From NCBI RefSeq assembly GCF_001896205.1, contig NZ_MPNU01000001.1:3770032-3834031 (forward strand): a DNA stretch of 64,000 nucleotides, given 5' to 3'. The DNA is from Edwardsiella piscicida (lineage in GTDB: Bacteria; Pseudomonadota; Gammaproteobacteria; Enterobacterales; Enterobacteriaceae). This document shows, piece after piece, positions 38,276 to 48,655 of this stretch (position 1 is the first letter of the stretch; every line of letters starts with the position of its first letter). The position numbers and the translations under genes are program-made. The notes below the pieces were generated by a model. It was given only the letters and a program-made list of their open reading frames with translations, ran no database searches and had not been told where the DNA came from.

Positions 38276-39295
38276 TTGGAAGAGAAGCAAATAAACGCCA
38301 CCATGAAAGATGTGGCGGAGTATGCCGGCGTATCAACCGCAACGGTATCGCGAGCGCTGATGAATCCAGAGAAGGTGTCGGCCGCCACGCGACAAAAGGT
38401 CGAACAGGCGGTTTTGGCCGTCGGATATGCCCCCCATACGCTGGCCCGCAGCAACAAACGCGGCGAGTCACGCACTATCCTGGTGATCGTCCCGGACATC
38501 TGCGATCCGTTTTTTGCCGAAGTGATCCAGGGGATCGAACGCACCGCCGCCGAGCACGGCTATCTGGTTCTGCTCGGCGACTGTGCCCAGCAGATGCAGC
38601 AGGAAAAAACTTTCGTTAACCTGATCATCACCAAGCAGATCGACGGCATGCTGCTGCTGGGTTCCAACATTCCCTTCGACGCCAGTAAGGAAGAGCAGCG
38701 CAATCTACCGCCCATGGTGATGGCCAATGAGTTTGCACCGGAGCTGGAGCTGCCGACGGTGCATATCGACAACCTGACCGCCGCCTTCAAGGCCGTGCTC
38801 TATCTGCACGATCTGGGCCACCAGCGGATAGGCTGCCTCGCCGGACCAGAGCACATGCCGCTGAGCCAATACCGCCTGCAGGGGTATATCCAGGCGCTGC
38901 GCCGCTGCGGCCTCAGCGAAACGGGCTACGTGGCGCATGGCGACTTTACCTTCGAGGCCGGCGCTAAGGCGCTGGCGCAGCTGATGGCGCTGCCGCAGCC
39001 GCCCACCGCGCTGTTTTGTCACAGCGATGTGATGGCGATAGGCGCGCTGTCGCAGGCAAAGCGGCTGGGGATCAAGGTGCCGGAGGAGCTGTCTATCATC
39101 GGCTTCGACGATATCCGCCTGGCGCAGTACGCCGATCCGCCGCTGACGACCGTGGCACAGCCCCGCTATCAGATTGGCCGTGAGGCCATGCTGCTACTGC
39201 TGGAGCAGCTGCATCACCATCGCGTGGTCAGCGGTTCGCGCCTGCTGGACAGCGAGCTCATCATCCGCGGCAGTACGGCTGTTCCGAAACGCTAG
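38276..39295 (+). CDS. cytR: Transcriptional repressor CytR
   Basis: LacI-family repressor of nucleoside uptake and catabolism genes, acting together with CRP and relieved by cytidine. 339 residues (E. coli 341). It starts at TTG with AAGGAG seven bases upstream; no ATG fits as well. HTH TMKDVAEYAGVSTATVSRAL at about residues 9-28, then the periplasmic-binding-protein-like core with RTILVIVPDICDPFF and ending ELIIRGST. 66 bp upstream of ftsN as in E. coli. Confidence 0.96.
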   Translation: MEEKQINATMKDVAEYAGVSTATVSRALMNPEKVSAATRQKVEQAVLAVGYAPHTLARSNKRGESRTILVIVPDICDPFFAEVIQGIERTAAEHGYLVLLGDCAQQMQQEKTFVNLIITKQIDGMLLLGSNIPFDASKEEQRNLPPMVMANEFAPELELPTVHIDNLTAAFKAVLYLHDLGHQRIGCLAGPEHMPLSQYRLQGYIQALRRCGLSETGYVAHGDFTFEAGAKALAQLMALPQPPTALFCHSDVMAIGALSQAKRLGIKVPEELSIIGFDDIRLAQYADPPLTTVAQPRYQIGREAMLLLLEQLHHHRVVSGSRLLDSELIIRGSTAVPKR

Positions 39296-39361
39296 TGAAT
39301 TGAATCTGAGTTCAGTAACATGGCGTCCTGATATTGACTATTCAGTTGTAGCGAAACGACA

Positions 39362-40327
39362 GTGGCACAAAGAGACTATGTGAGCCGTGGGCGCGCTTCG
39401 GGCGCCAAACGCAAAAGCAACAGCCGGGGTAAAAAGCGGCGTTCGGGTTCCGGCGTATCCAGAACCATGATGGTGCTTGCCCTGGCCGTGCTGGCAACCT
39501 TTGCCGGTGGCCTCTATTTTCTGACCCAGCATAAACCGGACGGCGATACGCTGTTGCCGGCGGCATCGCAGCACCCTAAAAATGGTCTTCCGCCCAAGCC
39601 GGAGGAGCGCTGGCGCTATATTAAAGAGCTGGAAAATCGCCAGGTTGGCGTCACGGCACCGACCGAACCCAGCGGCGGAGCCCCGCTGCAGGGGCAGCCG
39701 CAGCTGACGGATGAGCAGCGCCAGCTGCTGGAGCAGATGCAGGCCGATATGCGCCAGGCGCCGACCCAGCTATCGGAGGTGCCCTATAACGATCAGACTC
39801 CGCCGACCGTAACGCCGCACAACAGCCGCCTGCCGGAGCAGCGTTATGCTCAGCAAACGCCGACGCCGCAGTCGACCTATCAGGAGCCGGTGCGTCAGCC
39901 GGCGCCCGCGCCGCGCAACCCATTCTCCCAGTCCCAGACCAGCGCGCGCCCCAGCCCGGCGCCAACTCCGCCGCCCGTCAGTCGGGAGCGAGAAAAAGAG
40001 CGCAGCGCGCCGGTGACCAGCGCCGCGCCGGCGCCGGTACAGACCGCCCGGGAGAAACCGGTGGAAAAACCGGCCGAGAAGCCAGCGGAGAAAGCGTCTG
40101 GCCAGAAATGGCTGATCCAGTGCGGCTCCTTCCGTAACACGGATCAGGCCGAATCGGTACGGGCCCAGCTGGCCTTTGGCGGAATAGAAAGCCGCATCAC
40201 CAGCGGAGGCGGCTGGCACCGCGTCCTGCTCGGCCCCTATGCCAGTCGCCCCGCGGCAGACAAAATGATCGGCCGCCTGAAAGGAAACGGCATGTCCGGC
40301 TGCATCACCCTCGCCGCCGGGGGTTGA
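39362..40327 (+). CDS. ftsN: Cell division protein FtsN
   Basis: Late divisome bitopic membrane protein that triggers septal peptidoglycan synthesis. 321 residues, GTG start (MAQRDYVSRG). Short basic cytoplasmic tail, one membrane helix at about 36-54, the essential periplasmic helices around LPPKPEERWRYIKELENRQ (about residues 75-95), a long Pro/Gln-rich linker and a C-terminal SPOR domain (about 243-320; WLIQCGSF). The EKPVEKPAEKPAEKA stretch is a short repeat in the linker. Confidence 0.96.
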   Translation: MAQRDYVSRGRASGAKRKSNSRGKKRRSGSGVSRTMMVLALAVLATFAGGLYFLTQHKPDGDTLLPAASQHPKNGLPPKPEERWRYIKELENRQVGVTAPTEPSGGAPLQGQPQLTDEQRQLLEQMQADMRQAPTQLSEVPYNDQTPPTVTPHNSRLPEQRYAQQTPTPQSTYQEPVRQPAPAPRNPFSQSQTSARPSPAPTPPPVSREREKERSAPVTSAAPAPVQTAREKPVEKPAEKPAEKASGQKWLIQCGSFRNTDQAESVRAQLAFGGIESRITSGGGWHRVLLGPYASRPAADKMIGRLKGNGMSGCITLAAGG

Positions 40328-40350
40328 AATCCGCGAAATCCCCCCCATGT
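40323..40350 (+). promoter_or_regulatory. Sigma-32 heat-shock promoter of hslVU
   Basis: GTTGAAA (40323-40329), 13-bp spacer, CCCCATGT (40343-40350), against the sigma-32 consensus CTTGAAA / CCCCATNT. It overlaps the ftsN stop codon and lies 65 bp upstream of hslV. Confidence 0.85.
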
Positions 40351-40362
40351 AATCGGGTAATG

Positions 40363-40386
40363 CCTCCCGTCCCGCGCGACGGGAGG
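40363..40386 (+). promoter_or_regulatory. Stem-loop in the hslVU 5' leader
   Basis: Perfect 9-bp stem CCTCCCGTC/GACGGGAGG with a 6-nt loop, just after the predicted start of transcription. A leader inverted repeat is known to matter for expression of hslVU (clpQY) in E. coli; the same role is inferred here. Confidence 0.7.
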
Positions 40387-40414
40387 ATTACTTTATAGCC
40401 ACGGGGGTCTGTTC

Positions 40415-40945
40415 ATGACAACAATAGTTAGCGTTCGCCGCAACGGCAAAGTAGTGATCGGTGGGGATGGTCAGGCCACGCTGGGCAACACCGTAATGAA
40501 AGGCAACGTCCGCAAGGTCCGCCGCCTGTACAACGATCGCGTCATCGCTGGATTCGCCGGTGGCACCGCCGACGCCTTTACCCTGTTTGAACTGTTTGAG
40601 CGCAAGCTGGAGCTGCACCAGGGCCACCTGGTCAAAGCGGCGGTGGAGCTGGCCAAAGACTGGCGTACCGACCGTATGCTGCGCAAGCTAGAGGCGCTGC
40701 TGGCCGTCGCCGATGAAAACGCATCGCTGATCATCACCGGCAACGGTGACGTAGTACAACCGGAAAACGATCTGATCGCCATTGGCTCCGGCGGCCCCTA
40801 TGCCCAGGCAGCGGCGCGCGCGCTGTTGGAAAACACCGAGCTGGGTGCCCGCGATATCGTAGAAAAGGCGCTGGGAATTGCAGGTGATATCTGCATTTAT
40901 ACCAACCAGTTCCACACCATTGAAGAATTAGACTCCAAAGCGTAA
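40415..40945 (+). CDS. hslV: ATP-dependent protease subunit HslV
   Basis: Threonine protease, proteasome beta-like, forming double hexamers capped by HslU. 176 residues as in E. coli; after Met removal Thr is the N-terminal nucleophile ([10 protein letters not shown]). The [14 protein letters not shown] and [14 protein letters not shown] blocks are intact. 12 bp upstream of hslU, under a sigma-32 promoter. Confidence 0.98.
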   Translation: MTTIVSVRRNGKVVIGGDGQATLGNTVMKGNVRKVRRLYNDRVIAGFAGGTADAFTLFELFERKLELHQGHLVKAAVELAKDWRTDRMLRKLEALLAVADENASLIITGNGDVVQPENDLIAIGSGGPYAQAAARALLENTELGARDIVEKALGIAGDICIYTNQFHTIEELDSKA

Positions 40946-40957
40946 GGACTGTATATC

Positions 40958-42289
40958 ATGTCTGAAATGACCCCACGCGAAATTGTCAGCGAACTCGACA
41001 GTTACATCATTGGCCAACACTCGGCTAAACGCGCCGTCGCGATCGCGCTGCGCAACCGCTGGCGCCGTATGCAGCTGGGCGAGGCACTGCGCCACGAAGT
41101 AACCCCCAAAAATATTCTGATGATCGGCCCAACCGGCGTCGGCAAGACCGAAATCGCCCGCCGTCTGGCGAAGCTGGCCAACGCGCCGTTCATCAAGGTC
41201 GAAGCGACCAAGTTCACCGAAGTCGGCTATGTCGGCAAAGAGGTGGACTCCATCATCCGCGATCTTACCGACTCCGCGATGAAAATGATCCGGGCGCAGT
41301 CCATAGAGAAAAACCGCTACCGCGCAGAAGAGATGGCGGAAGAGCGGATCCTCGACGCCCTGATCCCCCCGGCCAAAAACAACTGGGGACAGACCGAACA
41401 AGCCAATGAAAGCTCCCCGGCGCGTCAGACCTTCCGTAAAAAGCTGCGCGAAGGCGAGCTGGACGATAAAGAGATTGAAATCGAGCTGGCGGCCTCCCCG
41501 ATGGGCGTCGAGATCATGGCCCCTCCGGGAATGGAGGAGATGACCAGCCAGCTACAGTCCATGTTCCAAAACCTGGGCGGTCAGAAAACCAAGCCGCGCA
41601 AGGTGAAAATCAAGGATGCCTTCAAACAGCTGATCGAAGAAGAGGCCGCCAAGCTGGTCAACCCGGAAGAGCTGAAACAGCAGGCTATCGACGCCGTAGA
41701 GCAAAACGGTATCGTCTTCATCGACGAAATCGACAAGATCTGTAAGCGCGGCGAAAGCTCCGGCCCAGACGTCTCCCGTGAAGGGGTACAGCGCGATCTG
41801 CTGCCGCTGATCGAAGGCTGCACCGTCAATACCAAGCACGGCATGGTCAAGACCGATCACATTCTGTTCATCGCCTCCGGTGCGTTCCAGGTCTCCAGCC
41901 CCGCCGATCTGATCCCGGAACTGCAGGGCCGTCTGCCTATCCGCGTTGAGCTGCAGGCGCTGACCACCGAAGACTTCGAGCGTATCCTGACGGAGCCGAG
42001 CGCCTCGTTGACCGAGCAGTATCAGGCGCTGATGGCAACCGAAGGCGTTAACATCAGCTTCAGCGCCGACGGTATCCGCCGCATCGCTGAAGCCGCCTGG
42101 CAGGTGAATGAGAGCGCGGAAAACATCGGCGCCCGTCGTCTGCACACTGTGATGGAGCGTCTGATGGAAGAGATCTCCTTCGACGCCAGTGAAATGCACG
42201 GCGCGGCGATCGCCATCGATGCCGATTACGTGCGTAATCACCTCGATGAGCTGGTAGCAGATGAAGATCTGAGCCGGTTTATTCTATAA
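40958..42289 (+). CDS. hslU: ATPase subunit HslU of the HslVU protease
   Basis: AAA+ unfoldase, 443 residues as in E. coli. Walker [10 protein letters not shown] (about 57-65), the acidic inserted I-domain (about 110-240), Walker [10 protein letters not shown], sensor region and the C-terminal tail ending DLSRFIL that docks into HslV. The pore GYVG motif is at [11 protein letters not shown]. Followed by a strong terminator. Confidence 0.98.
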   Translation: MSEMTPREIVSELDSYIIGQHSAKRAVAIALRNRWRRMQLGEALRHEVTPKNILMIGPTGVGKTEIARRLAKLANAPFIKVEATKFTEVGYVGKEVDSIIRDLTDSAMKMIRAQSIEKNRYRAEEMAEERILDALIPPAKNNWGQTEQANESSPARQTFRKKLREGELDDKEIEIELAASPMGVEIMAPPGMEEMTSQLQSMFQNLGGQKTKPRKVKIKDAFKQLIEEEAAKLVNPEELKQQAIDAVEQNGIVFIDEIDKICKRGESSGPDVSREGVQRDLLPLIEGCTVNTKHGMVKTDHILFIASGAFQVSSPADLIPELQGRLPIRVELQALTTEDFERILTEPSASLTEQYQALMATEGVNISFSADGIRRIAEAAWQVNESAENIGARRLHTVMERLMEEISFDASEMHGAAIAIDADYVRNHLDELVADEDLSRFIL

Positions 42290-42323
42290 TCACCCGCAGA
42301 AACCGTCCTTTTCGGTCTTTGCC

Positions 42324-42354
42324 AGGGGGAAGGCGTCTGCCTTCCCCCTTTTTA
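42324..42354 (+). terminator. Terminator of hslVU
   Basis: 11-bp stem AGGGGGAAGGC with its complement, loop GTCT, then T5. Confidence 0.9.
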
Positions 42355-42428
42355 TTGCCACTGGTTGAAGCAACAGACAGCTAACGGTTTGTTAAGATAA
42401 ACTCATGAGATAACCCGGCAACGGGCCG

Positions 42429-42445
42429 CTCAGCGCATCGCTGAG
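42429..42445 (+). other. Small hairpin upstream of menA
   Basis: CTCAGCG-CAT-CGCTGAG, perfect 7-bp stem 32 bp before the menA start. The menA ribosome-binding site is weak, so leader structure may affect translation; no direct evidence. Confidence 0.35.
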
Positions 42446-42477
42446 GGTCGCATGCCCCTAGTGACTGAAACCATATA

Positions 42478-43395
42478 ATGACTTCATTAACCCCGATCAG
42501 CCGGCCTCGTGCCTGGCTGGAAAGTCTGCGCCTGCGTACGCTGCCGCTGGCGCTGGCGTCGATCGTGACCGGATCGGCCATCGCCGCCTGGCAGCAAACC
42601 TTTAATCTCGGCATCGCTCTGCTCGCGCTGCTGACGGCGGCGCTGCTGCAGATCCTCTCCAATCTGGCCAACGACTACGGCGACGCCGTCAAGGGCAGCG
42701 ACACCCCGGAGCGCATTGGGCCGCTGCGCGGTATGCAAAAAGGCGTGATCACCCAGGCGCAGATGAAGCGGGCCCTGATCATCACCGTGCTGCTGACCGT
42801 CGTTTCCGGCGTCGCGCTGATCGCCGTCGCCTGCCAAAAACCCCAGGATATCATTGGGTTCTTGCTACTCGGCCTCATGGCTATCATCGCCGCCATCACC
42901 TACACCGTCGGTACTCGCCCCTATGGCTATATCGGCCTAGGCGATATTTCGGTGCTGATCTTCTTTGGCTGGCTGAGCGTTGCCGGCACCTACTATCTGC
43001 AGGCCGGTACCTTTAACAGCGTGGTCATGCTACCGGCAACGGCCTGCGGCCTGTTGGCGGCGGCGGTGCTAAATATCAACAACCTGCGCGATATCGAAAA
43101 CGATGCCCGCAACGGCAAAAACACCCTGGCAGTACGCCTGGGGCCGCGCAACGCCCGCTACTATCACGTAGCCCTGCTGGGCGGCGCGGTGCTGTGTTTA
43201 GCGCTGTTTGCCCTGCTGGATCTGCATAGTCTGGCGGGCTGGCTGTTCGTACTGGCCGTTCCCATGCTGTACCGCCACGCCAGCTATGTCCTGCACCAGC
43301 GCTCGCCGGAGGCCATGCGCCCCATGCTGGAAAACATGGTGAAAAGCGCTCTGTTGACCAATCTGCTCTTCGCCATCGGCACCGTTCTGAGTTAA
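42478..43395 (+). CDS. menA: 1,4-dihydroxy-2-naphthoate polyprenyltransferase MenA
   Basis: UbiA-family membrane prenyltransferase that makes demethylmenaquinone. 305 residues (E. coli 308), about nine helices. Two Asp-rich motifs: NLANDYGDAVKGSD and NNLRDIENDARNGKNT. Upstream of rraA as in E. coli, with no good Shine-Dalgarno before the ATG at 42478. Confidence 0.96.
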   Translation: MTSLTPISRPRAWLESLRLRTLPLALASIVTGSAIAAWQQTFNLGIALLALLTAALLQILSNLANDYGDAVKGSDTPERIGPLRGMQKGVITQAQMKRALIITVLLTVVSGVALIAVACQKPQDIIGFLLLGLMAIIAAITYTVGTRPYGYIGLGDISVLIFFGWLSVAGTYYLQAGTFNSVVMLPATACGLLAAAVLNINNLRDIENDARNGKNTLAVRLGPRNARYYHVALLGGAVLCLALFALLDLHSLAGWLFVLAVPMLYRHASYVLHQRSPEAMRPMLENMVKSALLTNLLFAIGTVLS

Positions 43396-43465
43396 TCCCT
43401 TCCGCAGTAGTATCACCCGCGTCGCACGCGGGTGATACTGCTGCTTTTGCAAACAGCCACATTAA

Positions 43466-43993
<528 letters not shown>

Positions 43994-44017
43994 GAAGCGA
44001 CGCGCTCCCCGATAGTC

Positions 44018-44042
44018 AAAAGGCGCTCATTGAGCGCCTTTT
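44018..44042. terminator. Bidirectional terminator between rraA and zapB
   Basis: Stem AAAAGGCGCT/AGCGCCTTTT, 5-nt loop, T4 and A4 ends. Confidence 0.85.
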
Positions 44043-44070
44043 ATTATAGTGAACCGTGCAGCGGTGGCGA

Positions 44071-44313
44071 TCAGTTCACTTCATCCATTTTTCCCAGCAG
44101 CGCGCGCAGGCGCTCCTGCCATGCCCCCTGCTCATGCTTCAGCTGCTCATTTTCACGCAGCAGCCCTTCACGGTTGCTGGCAGCCTGCTGAACCTCTTGA
44201 TTAAGCTGATTGTTTTTCTCTTTCAGCTCTTCGATTTCCATCTGCAGCAGGGTAATAGTGTCAATCGCCTGCTGAACTTTTGCTTCCAGTTTCTCAAATA
44301 CTTCAAATGACAT
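44071..44313 (-). CDS. zapB: Cell division protein ZapB
   Basis: Coiled-coil protein of the Z-ring, links ZapA to MatP. From the ATG at 44313 (AGGGGA upstream) it has 80 residues, coiled coil throughout ([20 protein letters not shown], then heptads to [10 protein letters not shown]). The longer frame to 44385 has no family support. Convergent with rraA. Confidence 0.96.
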   Translation of the reverse strand: MSFEVFEKLEAKVQQAIDTITLLQMEIEELKEKNNQLNQEVQQAASNREGLLRENEQLKHEQGAWQERLRALLGKMDEVN

Positions 44314-44385
44314 GGTCTGTCCCCTTAATAGTAGCCAGGCGTACGTCTTGCCGTTGTGCAGGCCGCCCTGCGGCGGCACACACAT

Positions 44386-44985
44386 TCAAATTGGCGCCCT
44401 AACCGCGCAGGCCGTCAGACCTACGCACGCAATCCATTTAGCCGTGTTCCCGTCACCGTATCCAGCGTCGATGCAGCGTCAAAGGCGCATTGTCAAAACG
44501 AAGGTCGCAGGGCGTAGCAGACCTCGGTTTACGACGGCGCGCCTCCCGGCACGCGTCCCGGAGGGGCGGCACCATTTGACCCTTTGCCACGCTATTCACC
44601 CGGCGTTACGGGGCACTGCCTAGATTACCCCGATTGTATGTAGCCCACCTCTCACTGTCTAGGCCGCGTCCCAGTCTGTAACACATTCAGGCACAATCTC
44701 GTGCGTTTTACGTTGAAAAAGTCAGTTTAAAAAAAAGTTACAATCAAACATAAAAAGAACAATGCCCCATCTGCGTGATCCAAGTCAGTAGGCAGATCAC
44801 AAAACTTTTCAGGCATAAATCGCACAAAATAAGCGATATCAACCATTTTTTTGACGACACACACACATTTAAATTTCGCTATTTCTCGTTTTCGCTCGTT
44901 AACGATAAATTCACATCGCACCCGTAACCTGTTCCCTTCAGCGCCGGGCATTTATCTTCCACCTCTTCGTCGCAGGATTTCTTTT
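44386..44985. promoter_or_regulatory. zapB-glpF intergenic region with glpFK control sequences
   Basis: 600 bp with no gene. The zapB-proximal part is GC-rich. From about 44690 it is AT-rich and resembles the E. coli glpF upstream region, including TTTTTTGACGACACACACA (44847-44865), a degenerate CRP-like site, and TCGTTAACGA (44898-44907), a palindromic core that fits a GlpR half-array. CRP activation and GlpR repression are expected from the family. Confidence 0.5.
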
Positions 44986-45828
44986 ATGAGCCAAACCGCG
45001 AGTACGACATTAAAAGGACAGTGTATCGCCGAATTTCTGGGCACCGCCCTGCTGATCTTCTTCGGCTGTGGCTGCGTGGCCGCCCTGAAACTGGCCGGAG
45101 CCACGTTGAGCCTGTGGGAGATCAGCGTCATTTGGGGCTTGGGGGTCGCTTTGGCCATCTATCTGACGGCCGCCATCTCCGGCGCCCACCTCAACCCGGC
45201 GGTCACCATCGCCCTGTGGCTGTTCGCCTGCTTTGAGCGCCGCAAAGTACTCCCCTATATCATCGCCCAGATCGCCGGCGCATTCTGTGCCGCGGCGCTG
45301 GTCTATGCCATGTACCACAATCTGTTCATCGACTATGAGCAGACCCATCATATGGTACGCGGCAGCGAAGAGAGCCTGACGCTGGCGGGGATCTTCTCCA
45401 CCTACCCGAACCCACACATCACCGTATGGCAGGCGCTGTTGGTTGAAACCGTCATCACCGCCATTCTGATGTGCCTGATTCTGGCGCTGACCGACGACGG
45501 TAACGGCATCCCGCGCGGGCCGCTGGCGCCGCTGCTGATCGGTGTCCTGATCGCCGTCATCGGCGCGGCCATGGGGCCCCTGACCGGCTTTGCCCTTAAC
45601 CCGGCCCGTGACTTCGGCCCGAAAGCCTTCGCCTGGATGGCCGGCTGGGGCGAGATCGCCTTCACCGGCGGGCGCAGCATTCCTTACTTCCTGGTTCCCA
45701 TCGTCGGCCCGATTATCGGGGCCTGTCTGGGGGCCTTTGGCTACCGCGCGCTGATTGGCCGCCACCTGCCCTGCGATGTCTGCATCGCAGAAGAAGAGAA
45801 AAAGAACAGCGAGAAATCCAAAGCCTGA
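44986..45828 (+). CDS. glpF: Glycerol uptake facilitator GlpF
   Basis: Aquaglyceroporin of the inner membrane. 280 residues from the ATG at 44986 (AGGA upstream), E. coli 281. Six membrane helices and two NPA motifs: SGAHLNPAVT (about residue 68) and FALNPARDFGP (about 203), the latter with the Arg/Asp typical of glycerol channels. 75 bp upstream of glpK. Confidence 0.97.
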   Translation: MSQTASTTLKGQCIAEFLGTALLIFFGCGCVAALKLAGATLSLWEISVIWGLGVALAIYLTAAISGAHLNPAVTIALWLFACFERRKVLPYIIAQIAGAFCAAALVYAMYHNLFIDYEQTHHMVRGSEESLTLAGIFSTYPNPHITVWQALLVETVITAILMCLILALTDDGNGIPRGPLAPLLIGVLIAVIGAAMGPLTGFALNPARDFGPKAFAWMAGWGEIAFTGGRSIPYFLVPIVGPIIGACLGAFGYRALIGRHLPCDVCIAEEEKKNSEKSKA

Positions 45829-45903
45829 TAAGGTTTCCGGGGAGGCGACTCCCCGGCATTTGAGCGAACTCCGTACACCGAACACCCAACCAGGACAACG
45901 ATC

Positions 45904-47412
45904 ATGACAACCGAACAAAAATACATTGTCGCTCTTGACCAGGGCACCACCAGCTCCCGCGCCGTGATCCTCGACCACGATGCCAATATCATCAGCGCCT
46001 CCCAGCGCGAGTTCGAACAGATTTACCCCAAGGCCGGCTGGGTGGAGCACGACCCGATGGAGATCTGGGCGACCCAGAGCTCTACCCTCACGGAGGCGAT
46101 GGCCAAAGCCGATATCGAATCCGATCAGATTGCCGCCATCGGCATCACCAACCAGCGTGAAACCACTATCGTCTGGGAAAAAGAGACCGGTAAACCGGTC
46201 TACAACGCTATCGTCTGGCAGTGCCGTCGTACCGCCGATATCTGTGAAAAGCTCAAGCGCGACGGACTGGAGGAGTACATCCGCCACAACACCGGCCTGG
46301 TGGTCGACCCCTACTTCTCCGGCACCAAGGTGAAGTGGATCCTGGACCATGTCGACGGCGCCCGCGAACGCGCCCAGCGCGGCGAACTGCTGTTCGGCAC
46401 CGTCGATACCTGGCTGGTATGGAAGATGACCCAAGGGCGGGTACACGTCACCGACTACACCAACGCCTCTCGCACCATGCTGTTCAACATCCACACGCTG
46501 GACTGGGATGAGCGCATGCTGGAGGTGCTGGATATCCCGCGCGCAATGCTGCCGCAGGTACGCGCCTCTTCCGAAATCTATGGAAAAACCAACATCGGCG
46601 GCAAGGGTGGAACCCGTATCCCTATCGCCGGTATCGCCGGTGACCAGCAGGCGGCGCTGTTTGGCCAACTGTGTGTGCAGCCGGGGATGGCGAAGAACAC
46701 CTACGGCACCGGCTGCTTCCTGCTGATGAACACCGGTAAAGAGGCGGTACCGTCACAGCACGGCCTGCTGACCACCATCGCCTGTGGTCCGCGCGGCGAG
46801 GTGAACTACGCACTGGAGGGGGCGGTCTTCATCGGCGGCGCCTCGATTCAGTGGCTGCGCGACGAGTTGAAGCTCATCAACGATGCGGCGGACTCCGAGT
46901 ACTTTGCCACCAAGGTAAAAGACAGCAATGGCGTCTACGTGGTGCCGGCCTTTACCGGCCTGGGCGCCCCTTACTGGGACCCCTATGCCCGCGGCGCCAT
47001 CTTTGGCCTGACCCGCGGCGTCAACAATAACCACATCATCCGCGCGACCCTGGAGTCCATCGCCTACCAGACCCGCGACGTACTGGATGCCATGCAGGCC
47101 GACGCCAATACCCGTCTGCAGTCCCTGCACGTCGACGGCGGCGCGGTCGCTAACAACTTCCTGATGCAGTTCCAGTCAGACATCCTCGGGACGCGGGTTG
47201 AACGCCCGGCGGTCCTGGAGGTCACGGCGCTCGGCGCGGCCTATCTGGCCGGTCTGGCCGTCGGCTACTGGAGCGATCTGGAGGAGCTGAGCAGCAAGGC
47301 CAGCATTGAGCGTGAGTTCCGCCCTGGCATTGAAACCGTCGAGCGCAACTATCGCTACAGCGGCTGGAAGAAAGCGGTGGCGCGCGCGCAGGCCTGGGAA
47401 GATCACGACTGA
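45904..47412 (+). CDS. glpK: Glycerol kinase GlpK
   Basis: Phosphorylates glycerol to glycerol-3-phosphate, trapping what GlpF admits. 502 residues, as E. coli. FGGY-family motifs: [12 protein letters not shown] at the N-terminus, the region [12 protein letters not shown], and [20 protein letters not shown] near the C-terminus. The allosteric site for EIIA-Glc should be the [15 protein letters not shown] segment. Followed by a terminator that separates it from glpX. Confidence 0.98.
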   Translation: MTTEQKYIVALDQGTTSSRAVILDHDANIISASQREFEQIYPKAGWVEHDPMEIWATQSSTLTEAMAKADIESDQIAAIGITNQRETTIVWEKETGKPVYNAIVWQCRRTADICEKLKRDGLEEYIRHNTGLVVDPYFSGTKVKWILDHVDGARERAQRGELLFGTVDTWLVWKMTQGRVHVTDYTNASRTMLFNIHTLDWDERMLEVLDIPRAMLPQVRASSEIYGKTNIGGKGGTRIPIAGIAGDQQAALFGQLCVQPGMAKNTYGTGCFLLMNTGKEAVPSQHGLLTTIACGPRGEVNYALEGAVFIGGASIQWLRDELKLINDAADSEYFATKVKDSNGVYVVPAFTGLGAPYWDPYARGAIFGLTRGVNNNHIIRATLESIAYQTRDVLDAMQADANTRLQSLHVDGGAVANNFLMQFQSDILGTRVERPAVLEVTALGAAYLAGLAVGYWSDLEELSSKASIEREFRPGIETVERNYRYSGWKKAVARAQAWEDHD

Positions 47413-47434
47413 TAACCAGCGGTAAACCGACGGC

Positions 47435-47462
47435 GGGGGCGAATGAATCGCCCCCTTTTTTA
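47435..47462 (+). terminator. Terminator of glpFK
   Basis: GGGGGCGA/TCGCCCCC stem, 5-nt loop, T6. Placed between glpK and glpX. Confidence 0.88.
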
Positions 47463-47512
47463 TTTTTGGTCAAGGTTACGGCGTTTTTCCGACGCAAACG
47501 TTTCACTGCGCC

Positions 47513-47523
47513 TGTGTTAGAAT
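47513..47523 (+). promoter_or_regulatory. Possible extended -10 promoter of glpX
   Basis: TGTGTTAGAAT (TG-n-TAGAAT) 50 bp upstream of glpX, without a good -35. With the terminator before it, glpX needs some promoter here. Confidence 0.45.
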
Positions 47524-47572
47524 CGCCCCCCGTCATCTTATTGCTTATCTATCTCATCACTGCAGGACCATC

Positions 47573-48583
47573 ATGAAACGTGAATTAGCCATCGAGTTCT
47601 CTCGCGTCACCGAAGCAGCGGCACTGGCCGGATATAAGTGGTTAGGGCGCGGCGACAAAAATGCGGCAGACGGCGCCGCAGTCAACGCCATGCGCATCAT
47701 GCTCAATCAGGTCGATATCGACGGGGAGATCGTCATCGGCGAGGGGGAGATCGACGAGGCACCGATGCTGTACATTGGTGAGCGCGTCGGCAGCGGCCAG
47801 GGCGATCAGGTCGACATCGCCGTCGACCCGATTGAGGGAACCCGCATGACCGCCATGGGCCAGGCCAACGCGCTGGCGGTGATGGCCGTCGGCGATAAAG
47901 GAACCTTCCTGCATGCGCCGGATATGTACATGGAGAAGCTGGTCGTCGGCCCTCAGGCCAAAGGCTGCGTCGATCTCAATCTGCCGCTGGAGACCAACCT
48001 GCGCAACATCGCCGACCGCCTGGGCAAGCCGCTGTCCCATCTGACGGTGATCACCCTGGCTAAGCCGCGTCATGACGCTAACATCGCCGCAATGCAGGCG
48101 TTGGGCGTACGCGTCTTTGCCATTCCCGACGGTGACGTCGCGGCCTCGATCCTGACCTGCATGCCGGAAAGCGAAGTGGACGTCATGTATGGCATCGGCG
48201 GAGCGCCGGAAGGGGTCGTCTCCGCCGCGGTGATCCGCGCGCTGGACGGCGACATGCAGGGCCGTCTGCTGGCCCGCCACCAGGTGAAGGGCGATACGCC
48301 GGAGAACCGCCGTCTGGGCGAACAGGAGCTGCAGCGCTGTGAGCAGATGGGGATCTGCGCCGGTGAGGTGCTGGCCCTCGGCGACATGGCGCGCAACGAT
48401 AACGTGATCTTCTCCGCCACCGGGATCACCAAGGGTGACCTGCTGGAGGGCATCTATCGTAAGGGCAACGTCGCCACCACCGAAACCCTGCTGATCCGCG
48501 GTAAGTCCCGCACCATTCGCCGTATCCGCTCGACCCACTATCTGGAGCGCAAAGACGCCCAGATCCGCGATATCATTCTGTAA
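47573..48583 (+). CDS. glpX: Class II fructose-1,6-bisphosphatase GlpX
   Basis: Gluconeogenic phosphatase acting on fructose-1,6-bisphosphate with Mn2+. 336 residues as in E. coli. Metal/substrate motifs: GEGEIDEAPMLYIGE (about residues 56-70), VDPIEGTRMTA and the C-terminal ATETLLIRGKSRTIR-like region. Usually the third gene of glpFKX; here behind its own terminator break. Confidence 0.97.
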   Translation: MKRELAIEFSRVTEAAALAGYKWLGRGDKNAADGAAVNAMRIMLNQVDIDGEIVIGEGEIDEAPMLYIGERVGSGQGDQVDIAVDPIEGTRMTAMGQANALAVMAVGDKGTFLHAPDMYMEKLVVGPQAKGCVDLNLPLETNLRNIADRLGKPLSHLTVITLAKPRHDANIAAMQALGVRVFAIPDGDVAASILTCMPESEVDVMYGIGGAPEGVVSAAVIRALDGDMQGRLLARHQVKGDTPENRRLGEQELQRCEQMGICAGEVLALGDMARNDNVIFSATGITKGDLLEGIYRKGNVATTETLLIRGKSRTIRRIRSTHYLERKDAQIRDIIL

Positions 48584-48602
48584 CGGCGCGGGCGACCAAC
48601 GA

Positions 48603-48632
48603 AAAACGGCGTGCCATTCGGCACGCCGTTTT
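48603..48632. terminator. Bidirectional terminator between glpX and emrD
   Basis: 13-bp stem AAAACGGCGTGCC with its complement, loop ATTC, T4/A4 ends. Confidence 0.9.
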
Positions 48633-48655
48633 ATCTCAGCCCAACATCCGGCGGA

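Noticed and set aside
45010-46668. 552-codon minus-strand open frame opposite glpF and glpK
   Set aside because: Antisense shadow of two strongly conserved genes; product has biased composition (Gly/Asp/Gln) and no motif.
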